Origin: Pyrrhosoma nymphula
Taxonomy: Eukaryota; Arthropoda; Insecta; Odonata; Coenagrionidae
Reading direction: 5' to 3'
DNA: 64,000 nucleotides
NCBI GenBank assembly: GCA_963573305.1
Contig: OY754331.1
Coordinates: forward strand, 8,528,868 to 8,592,867
This document shows, in pieces, positions 58,346 through 64,000 of the stretch. The translations under genes were made by a program, and so were the position numbers. The notes under the pieces are model-generated. The model worked only from the letters and a program-made list of their open reading frames with translations, was not told the origin of the DNA and made no database searches. Within the stretch, counting starts at the first letter, position 1. Every line of letters starts with the position of its first letter.

Positions 58346-60097
58346 CTAGTGTGATTTATTGAGTCCGGGGGGCGAGAAAGCCTGGTGGATTAAAATACAA
58401 GAAGATTCAAGATCTTTGAGCTGAAGGGGAGAGGAAGAAGGGGGAAGGGAAGCAAGTAGACCGACTTTAAAAGTGTTATTGAAAGTGGAGTTGTGGGAGG
58501 AGACGTGAATGGCGACAGGGAGAGAAACAGAGAGGGAGGGGCAATCGTTACAAGACGAGCGGTGCCCATTCATTCTAATATTGAGAGGAGTGGTGGATAA
58601 GCCAATATAGAAAGAAGGGCAGTATTGGCAGAGGAGGATGTAGACAATGTTAGGCGTGGTGCAGGAGGGTGAGAGGACAGAAGGGAGGGGAAAAGCGAGG
58701 AACTTGTCCGGCAAGGGCTGGGTGATGAGGATGGGGCAAGTTTTACATCGCGGGCGGTTGCAAGGGGTGGGAAGGGATTTGGTGGGTTTGAGTGATTTGG
58801 ACAGGGGTTTGGTAATATTGAAAATGGCGGATAGATTGGGGGGGCGTCTGAAGCTGAGAGAGGGACATTGGGGGAATATTTTAGAAGTGGTTAGGTTGTC
58901 CGACAGGATAGGGTAGAGGTTTTTAATAATACGCCTAATAGAGTCCACACCTGGGAAGTAGGTGGTACAGAGGGAGATATTGTTTTGGGAAATGCTATTA
59001 GTAGGAGGTAGTTTGGGGGAGTGTGGTTTTTTGAGGAATTTGTTATTGAAAGAGAAAGCGTTGTGGGTTAGGATGAAATTGGAAAGATCAAGAAGGAACT
59101 CAGAGCTGGGAATATGAGGAGCAGGGCGTTTAGTGATGAAATGGCGGATGGCAGAAAGTCCTTCAGAATGAGGAATGTTGGTATATAGGGAAGTGACATC
59201 AATAGTGGCCATTAAGATATCACAGTTAGAGGGGAGTGGAGTAGAATGGAGGCGTTCAAGAAAATGATAAGTGTCTTTGATAAAGGAGGGCAGGGAGTGG
59301 ACAATGGGTTGTAGGTAGTAGTCAACAAATGCGGACATGCGTTCGGTGGGTGAGTTATAAGAGGAGACAATGGGGCGGCCAGGGTTGTCAGGTTTGTGGA
59401 TTTTGGGTAGAATATAGAAGTTTGGGGTGCGTGGGTGTGACGGAGAAAGAAGGGTGATATCTTGTTTAGACAGGCCTTCATCAGGGCCTTTGATTTGAAG
59501 GAAGGAGATTATTTCATCCAAAAATTCAGGATTAGGGTCATGGGACAAAGGCTGATATGAGGAAGTGTCAGAAAGTTGTCGGTTGGCTTCATCGAGGTAG
59601 TCAGAAGAGTTGAGGATGACTACTGTGGAGCCTTTGTCAGAAGGAGTGATGGCAATATCTGGATTTAGAGTAAGTTTTCTGAGGGCCGAGATTTCAGAAG
59701 GAGATAGATTGGGTTTTGGTTTAAGGGAGTTGAAAAAAGATGGCTCAGAGAGTTTTGATAGGAGAAGGTTGGTGAAGATTTCAAGGGGGTGATTGGAAAG
59801 AAGTGGTTTTGGTTCATGTGAAGAAGGAGGTTTGAATTTGGAGAGAGCGGTGTGGGGGGGGGAGGTGGGAGACGGAGGAGTGGGACGCGTTTCCCAGAAA
59901 AATTTCCATTTCAGTCGTCGGCAGAAAAGAAGGGCGTCAGAGAGGATTTTAACAGGGTTTATTTTAGGGGTAGGTGAAAAACTAAGGCCTTTGGAAAGAA
60001 GAGATAATTGTTCAGGGGAAAGAGAAGTAGAAGAGAGGTCAGTGGATTTCCCAAAGCGCGTCCTTCCTAGAAGCGAATCTCCTTCCGCTGCCCCCAC
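58346..60097 (-). CDS. PLE polyprotein with internally deleted reverse transcriptase
   Basis: The 583-aa frame is uninterrupted. PLE-derived sequence begins at LSSTSLSPEQLSLLSKGLSF (residue about 22); the first ~20 residues come from the spacer, so the native N-terminus is missing. In order: N-terminal region, SDKGSTVVILNSSDYLDEAN, FYILPKIHKPDNPGRPIVSS (RT fingers), TIDVTSLYTNIPHSEGLSAI (motif A, catalytic Asp), then an abrupt join at FNNKF-LKKPHSP where 168 residues containing motif B (GCAMGSRFSPSYAN) and motif C (YIDD) are gone. Downstream lie the Cys-rich linker CNRPRCKTCP and the GIY-YIG domain IVYILLCQYCPSFYIGLSTT, NIRMNGHRS. The deletion keeps the frame, so an RT-dead protein with an intact endonuclease could in principle be made. 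Confidence 0.9.
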   Translation of the reverse strand: MGAAEGDSLLGRTRFGKSTDLSSTSLSPEQLSLLSKGLSFSPTPKINPVKILSDALLFCRRLKWKFFWETRPTPPSPTSPPHTALSKFKPPSSHEPKPLLSNHPLEIFTNLLLSKLSEPSFFNSLKPKPNLSPSEISALRKLTLNPDIAITPSDKGSTVVILNSSDYLDEANRQLSDTSSYQPLSHDPNPEFLDEIISFLQIKGPDEGLSKQDITLLSPSHPRTPNFYILPKIHKPDNPGRPIVSSYNSPTERMSAFVDYYLQPIVHSLPSFIKDTYHFLERLHSTPLPSNCDILMATIDVTSLYTNIPHSEGLSAIRHFITKRPAPHIPSSEFLLDLSNFILTHNAFSFNNKFLKKPHSPKLPPTNSISQNNISLCTTYFPGVDSIRRIIKNLYPILSDNLTTSKIFPQCPSLSFRRPPNLSAIFNITKPLSKSLKPTKSLPTPCNRPRCKTCPILITQPLPDKFLAFPLPSVLSPSCTTPNIVYILLCQYCPSFYIGLSTTPLNIRMNGHRSSCNDCPSLSVSLPVAIHVSSHNSTFNNTFKVGLLASLPPSSSPLQLKDLESSCILIHQAFSPPGLNKSH

Positions 60098-60150
60098 CCT
60101 CCCAGCTCAGTCGTCGGCTGGACTAGCGGTAGTAGAAAAAGCGGTTGTTA
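60040..60150. other. spacer at the centre of the PLE palindrome
   Basis: A 111-bp sequence not shared between the arms. It joins two 5'-truncated PLE copies. It holds CTCAGTCGTCGGCTGGACTAG and AGAAAAAGCGGTT; I recognise no element in it. It may be host sequence trapped between the insertions or PLE 5' sequence from one copy. Confidence 0.7.
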
Positions 60151-62347
60151 ACCTCTCTTCTACTTCTCTTTCCCCTGAACAATTATCTCTTCTTTCCAAA
60201 GGCCTTAGTTTTTCACCTACCCCTAAAATAAACCCTGTTAAAATCCTCTCTGACGCCCTTCTTTTCTGCCGACGACTGAAATGGAAATTTTTCTGGGAAA
60301 CGCGTCCCACTCCTCCGTCTCCCACCTCCCCCCCCCACACCGCTCTCTCCAAATTCAAACCTCCTTCTTCACATGAACCAAAACCACTTCTTTCCAATCA
60401 CCCCCTTGAAATCTTCACCAACCTTCTCCTATCAAAACTCTCTGAGCCATCTTTTTTCAACTCCCTTAAACCAAAACCCAATCTATCTCCTTCTGAAATC
60501 TCGGCCCTCAGAAAACTTACTCTAAATCCAGATATTGCCATCACTCCTTCTGACAAAGGCTCCACAGTAGTCATCCTCAACTCTTCTGACTACCTCGATG
60601 AAGCCAACCGACAACTTTCTGACACTTCCTCATATCAGCCTTTGTCCCATGACCCTAATCCTGAATTTTTGGATGAAATAATCTCCTTCCTTCAAATCAA
60701 AGGCCCTGATGAAGGCCTGTCTAAACAAGATATCACCCTTCTTTCTCCGTCACACCCACGCACCCCAAACTTCTATATTCTACCCAAAATCCCAAACCTG
60801 ACAACCCTGGCCGCCCCATTGTCTCCTCTTATAACTCACCCACCGAACGCATGTCCGCATTTGTTGACTACTACCTACAACCCATTGTCCACTCCCTGCC
60901 CTCCTTTATCAAAGACACTTATCATTTTCTTGAACGCCTCCATTCTACTCCACTCCCCTCTAACTGTGATATCTTAATGGCCACTATTGATGTCACTTCC
61001 CTATATACCAACATTCCTCATTCTGAAGGACTTTCTGCCATCCGCCATTTCATCACTAAACGCCCTGCTCCTCATATTCCCAGCTCTGAGTTCCTTCTTG
61101 ATCTTTCCAATTTCATCCTAACCCACAACGCTTTCTCTTTCAATAACAAATTCTTTCTTCAAATTAAAGGATGCGCTATGGGTAGTCGCTTCAGTCCTTC
61201 CTACGCCAACCTTTTCCTTGGACTTTTTGAACAATCTTTTCTATCTTCATGCTCACTAAAACCTCTTCTCTGGCTTCGTTACATTGACGACATCTTCCTT
61301 TTATGGCCACATGGTATTCATTCTCTCAACTCTTTTATTTCCTCCCTCAACGCCTCCTCTCCCCTCTCCTTTACTTCTAACATCTCTGCCTCTAACGTCG
61401 TCTTTCTGGACGTAAACGTCTCCCTCTCTGACCGCAAATTTAGCACTTCCGTGCATATCAAGCCCACCAACCAACAACAATACCTCCATTATAACAGCTG
61501 CCACCCCTCCCATACTAAACGTTCCCTCCCCTACTCCCTTTCTATTCGTGGCCACCGAATTTGCAACAACCCTGACTCCCTTGATAAATTCCTTACTAAC
61601 CTCCATCAATCTCTTCTTCGCAGAGGCTATCCAGAGCAACTTCTCAATAAAAAAATCCTCAAAAAACCACACTCCCCCAAACTACCTCCTACTAATAGCA
61701 TTTCCCAAAACAATATCTCCCTCTGTACCACCTACTTCCCAGGTGTGGACTCTATTAGGCGTATTATTAAAAACCTCTACCCTATCCTGTCGGACAACCT
61801 AACCACTTCTAAAATATTCCCCCAATGTCCCTCTCTCAGCTTCAGACGCCCCCCCAATCTATCCGCCATTTTCAATATTACCAAACCCCTGTCCAAATCA
61901 CTCAAACCCACCAAATCCCTTCCCACCCCTTGCAACCGCCCGCGATGTAAAACTTGCCCCATCCTCATCACCCAGCCCTTGCCGGACAAGTTCCTCGCTT
62001 TTCCCCTCCCTTCTGTCCTCTCACCCTCCTGCACCACGCCTAACATTGTCTACATCCTCCTCTGCCAATACTGCCCTTCTTTCTATATTGGCTTATCCAC
62101 CACTCCTCTCAATATTAGAATGAATGGGCACCGCTCGTCTTGTAACGATTGCCCCTCCCTCTCTGTTTCTCTCCCTGTCGCCATTCACGTCTCCTCCCAC
62201 AACTCCACTTTCAATAACACTTTTAAAGTCGGTCTACTTGCTTCCCTTCCCCCTTCTTCCTCTCCCCTTCAGCTCAAAGATCTTGAATCTTCTTGTATTT
62301 TAATCCACCAGGCTTTCTCGCCCCCCGGACTCAATAAATCACACTAG
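60151..62347 (+). pseudogene. PLE reverse transcriptase / GIY-YIG protein, one frameshift
   Basis: The N-terminal part (60151 to about 60790) reads LSSTSLSPEQLSLLSKGLSF to FYILPKI. After PKI one base is missing relative to the left copy (near 60792) and the frame changes; the rest reads from about 60800, with the first ATG of that frame at 60851, to the stop at 62345-62347. RT motifs: TIDVTSLYTNIPHSEG (A), IKGCAMGSRFSPSYANLFLG (B), LRYIDDIFLLW (C; YIDD at 61280-61291), then NVVFLDVNVS and a KPTNQQQYLHYNSCHPSHTK block. The linker CNRPRCKTCP and GIY-YIG IVYILLCQYCPSFYIGLSTT with NIRMNGHRS follow. Without the frameshift and with this N-terminus it would be about 730 residues, near the normal PLE size. 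The native start is absent. Confidence 0.92.
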
Positions 62348-62535
62348 TTTCTCCCTCCCCCTCATCTCATCTCTCCCTGCTTCCTCCACGCCCTCTCCCC
62401 GCTCTTCGTCTTTCCCCTCCTTCCCCTCCTACACCTTCCTCTCTCCCTCTTTCCCCTCCTTCCCCTCTTACACCTTCGTCTCCCCCTCTTTCCCCTCCCA
62501 TACCTCAATCTCTCTCCTTTTCTTCATTCCTACCT
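62345..62535 (+). repeat. pyrimidine-rich minisatellite in PLE 3' UTR, right copy
   Basis: Inverted counterpart of 58160-58345, with units such as TTCCCCTCCTTCCCCTCCTA and CACCTTCCTCTCTCCC. Confidence 0.8.
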
Positions 62536-62540
62536 TAAAC

Positions 62541-62575
62541 CTTGAGAAAGGTGGAGCTAGACTTCACCGAAATAT
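62541..62575 (+). ncRNA. hammerhead-like motif, right PLE copy
   Basis: CTTGAGAAA (62541-62549) precedes a 7-bp stem GGTGGAG/CTTCACC (62550-62556 and 62562-62568, one G-T pair, loop CTAGA), directly followed by GAAA (62569-62572). It lies just after the minisatellite in the PLE 3' end. The conserved GAAA and stem are present; the CTGAnGA box is altered to CTTGAGAA. Confidence 0.5.
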
Positions 62576-62646
62576 CGAAAATTTTTATGTGTAAGTGTTC
62601 TTTTTTCCGTGTGTATATTTTTTATCGGCCACCCTCTTGGCATACT

Positions 62647-62669
62647 GTATATATATATATATATATATA
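62647..62669. repeat. (TA)n microsatellite at the right end of the palindrome
   Basis: Alternating AT directly after CATACTGT, the last sequence shared with the left arm. Confidence 0.9.
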
Positions 62670-62894
62670 CAAACATGTTGGCTCTTTTCTTCTTCTACGG
62701 CTATGCGTGCCTTTAAACGTACTGTTCACCTCTTTATATGTTGTATGCCTGTATTCCTCTTTCCTTTCAACCTTCCAATTGTGTATGTCCCCTATATGGT
62801 GGGTGAAATCGCCCTTGCGCGCCATCTCTGTGCCGTTCAACTTGGGCATGGGGTGTGACATAAAACCCCGTCAAATTCGGCAGTTAATTGAGTA

Positions 62895-62966
62895 GCCTTG
62901 GTGGTGTAACTGGTAGCACACCTGACCGGCAATTGGGAGATCCGGGTTCGAATCCCGGCTAAGGTG
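62895..62966 (+). tRNA. tRNA-like sequence, unit 1 (SINE head or tRNA pseudogene)
   Basis: Folds as a full cloverleaf: acceptor GCCTTGG/CTAAGGT (two G-T pairs), D arm GTGT/GCAC, anticodon arm CCTGA/TTGGG (two wobble pairs), loop CCGGCAA, 4-nt variable loop, T arm CCGGG TTCGAAT CCCGG. Positions 34-36 would read GGC (Ala), but residue 33 is C instead of the invariant T, and eukaryotes rarely use GGC for Ala. A box TGGTGTAACTGG, B box GGTTCGAATCC intact. The same 3' half occurs in the SINE at 46.8 kb. It is more likely a SINE or pseudogene than a working tRNA. Confidence 0.6.
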
Positions 62967-63353
62967 AAAAAAAAAAAAAATTTTCTGTCTGGATTTGACT
63001 CATTTTCATCTTCCCCACCAAACCCTGTGTTCGTCCTTTTATGTGTACCTATCCATTTTCCATTTTCCTATGAATGTTTGAATTTATTCGCGCCTTTGAG
63101 CGTCATTTTTCGTATGATTGAGTATATTTGGCCATGTTGGCTCTTTTCTTCTTCTACGGCTATGCGTGCCTTTAAACGTACTGTTCACCTCTTTATATGT
63201 TGTATGCCTGTATTCCTCTTTCCTTTCAACCTTCCAATTGTGTATGTCCCCTATATGGTGGGTGAAATCGCCCTTGCGCGCCATCTCTGTGCCGTTCAAC
63301 TTGGGCATGGGGTGTGACATAAAACCCCGTCAAATTCGGCAGTTAATTGAGTA

Positions 63354-63425
63354 GCCTTGGTGGTGTAACTGGTAGCACACCTGACCGGCAATTGGGAGAT
63401 CCGGGTTCGAATCCCGGCTAAGGTG
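63354..63425 (+). tRNA. tRNA-like sequence, unit 2 (SINE head or tRNA pseudogene)
   Basis: Identical to the unit-1 tRNA-like sequence at an offset of 459 bp, with the same cloverleaf, GGC at the anticodon position and C33. It is followed by AAATTTTTT rather than a long A-run. Confidence 0.6.
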
Positions 63426-63570
63426 AAATTTTTTCTGTCTGGATTTGACTCATTTTCATCTTCCCCACCAAACCCTGTGTTCGTCCTTTTATGTGTACCT
63501 ATCCATTTTCCATTTTCCTATGAATGTTTGAATTTATTCGCGCCTTTGAGCGTCATTTTTCGTATGATTG

Positions 63571-63594
63571 AGTATATATATATATATATATATA
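63571..63594. repeat. (TA)n microsatellite
   Basis: Alternating TA directly after the second unit. Confidence 0.9.
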
Positions 63595-63666
63595 TGCATA
63601 AATAAAACAGTGATACACTAAACAAACACAGAAACACGCAAAAAGGACACTCACAAAAGAAAACTT

Positions 63667-63697
63667 GTACGTTTCGGCGTCAGGACGCCATCGTCAG
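63667..63697 (-). ncRNA. hammerhead-like motif with canonical core, probable PLE end
   Basis: On the minus strand: CTGACGA (exact CTGAnGA box), a 4-bp stem GGCG/CGCC with loop TCCTGA, then GAAAC. It is followed by GTACAAGTTTTCTTTTGTGA and a GTGTCC string, resembling the GTGTTCTTTTTTCC tail after the PLE motif at 62.6 kb. No GUC triplet is obvious right after GAAAC, so full ribozyme geometry is not confirmed. Likely a solo or out-of-window PLE end. Confidence 0.6.
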
Positions 63698-64000
63698 CGG
63701 TAGAGGAATCATATATATGTTCTTTCAAATGGTAGATTCCTAATAATCTTCTAGTCAATTTCGACATATATATTTCAGACTCGGATATCATGGGAAATAA
63801 AACAGGTTTGCTAATTTTCACCACGTCTTCCTACATTGCTGCACTTTCTCTGCTTTTTCCGTGTTAGTACCGTATTGGTGTTAGTTCTAAGGTATCCCAA
63901 GAAATGGTAAAGGGACCTAGGTAGATCTGAATCTTTTTGGAAATCACTTGCTGTGCACCAGAGACCTGTAAGCGGTTGGAAAAATCCTGATGATTCCCAC
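63698..64000. other. no gene recognised
   Basis: Nothing identifiable; it runs to the edge of the window. Confidence 0.4.

Larger units (their letters stand above)
58041..60039 (-). mobile_element. Penelope-like element, left copy (lineage 3), RT core deleted
   Basis: A minus-strand PLE running from the 60039 junction to its 3' end at about 58041. It holds a continuous frame (58346-60097), a pyrimidine-rich 3' UTR (58150-58345 as seen on the minus strand) and a hammerhead-like motif at 58121-58155. It lacks 504 nt encoding the reverse transcriptase core, so it could not reverse-transcribe even though the frame is open. Confidence 0.92.
58041..62652. repeat. large inverted repeat made of two PLE copies head to head
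   Basis: Left arm 58041-60039 and right arm 60151-62652 are inverted copies of each other, separated by a 111-bp spacer (60040-60150). The right arm is 503 bp longer. Two changes account for this: a 504-nt in-frame deletion in the left arm and a 1-nt deletion in the right arm. All other long stretches compared by eye were identical. Each outer end passes from the PLE 3' end into a TA-rich run. Transcripts across it would form a hairpin of about 2 kb. Confidence 0.93.
60151..62652 (+). mobile_element. Penelope-like element, right copy (lineage 3), frameshifted
   Basis: A plus-strand PLE, 5' truncated at the same point as the left copy, complete for RT, linker and GIY-YIG, with 3' UTR and hammerhead-like motif. 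A single missing base near 60792 splits the protein frame. No other disabling change was noticed, which indicates a young insertion. Confidence 0.92.
62674..63574 (+). repeat. tandem duplication of a ~459-bp unit containing a tRNA-like sequence
   Basis: Unit 1 (62674-63132) and unit 2 (63133 to about 63574) look identical apart from the poly-A/T junction after the tRNA-like part (14 A then T4 in unit 1, 3 A then T6 in unit 2) and the sequence after the final GATTGAGTATAT. Between TA microsatellites on both sides. Frames inside it (for example 62964-63317) are by-products. Confidence 0.93.

Noticed and set aside
58647..58916. 89-aa plus frame, repeated as 61777-62046 minus
   Set aside because: It is the antisense of the PLE coding sequence in each arm; its duplication only reflects the palindrome.
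59793..60150. First part of the plus frame that runs into the right PLE copy
   Set aside because: It is antisense to the left PLE copy plus spacer. The true right-copy protein sequence starts at 60151; the fused 394-aa frame is an accident of the inverted junction.
1..64000. CRISPR array, rRNA genes, bacterial operons
   Set aside because: No regularly spaced direct repeats, no rRNA-like sequence and no prokaryotic gene layout. The window is a eukaryotic repeat-rich region.

Overview
This is an AT-rich, intron- and intergenic-type stretch of an animal nuclear genome, almost certainly arthropod. That inference rests on the mobile elements: piggyBac, Penelope-like elements (PLEs) with GIY-YIG domains, Helitrons, RTE/CR1-like LINEs and tRNA-derived SINEs occur together. 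The species cannot be named from sequence alone. No host protein-coding gene can be identified with confidence; a few short exon-like open frames are listed with low confidence.

Layout. 1.2-3.6 kb: a complete but dead piggyBac element with TTAA target duplication and both terminal inverted repeats. 3.8-5.1 kb: the 3' part of a second piggyBac (PGBD4-like) element. 6.1-6.35 kb: 3' tail of a LINE on the minus strand. 13-18.5 kb: several short inverted repeats carrying hammerhead-ribozyme-like motifs, a tRNA-derived SINE (16.9 kb) and a PLE GIY-YIG fragment (17.4 kb). 18.6-20.1 kb: the most CpG-rich block, with a TATA-like motif. 21.4-23.6 kb: a decayed LINE (endonuclease plus reverse transcriptase) on the minus strand. 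24.5 kb: an exon-like open frame. 30.7, 35.2, 36.0-37.2 and 38.9 kb: a hammerhead-like motif, a LINE tail, a third piggyBac pseudogene and a loop-free 178-bp palindrome. 44.2-45.5 kb: a PLE fold-back. 46.8 kb: a SINE. 51.4-52.4 kb: a Helitron helicase fragment with its 3' terminus. 52.9-55.0 kb: a probable non-autonomous Helitron. 58.0-62.65 kb: two nearly identical PLE copies head to head, forming a long inverted repeat. 62.7-63.6 kb: a tandem duplication of a ~459-bp unit, each copy with a tRNA-like sequence. 63.7 kb: a hammerhead-like motif with an intact-looking core.

The most interesting pattern is the recurrence of one RNA motif (CTGAnGA-like box, stem, GAAA(C)) at about nine places, nearly always inside or next to an inverted repeat and in several cases just downstream of a PLE GIY-YIG reading frame. 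PLE terminal repeats are known to carry hammerhead ribozymes, so this window looks like a landing zone for several PLE lineages and their solo ends. The 58-62.6 kb palindrome is striking: one copy has an in-frame loss of the reverse transcriptase core, the other has a 1-nt frameshift, and otherwise the arms look the same.
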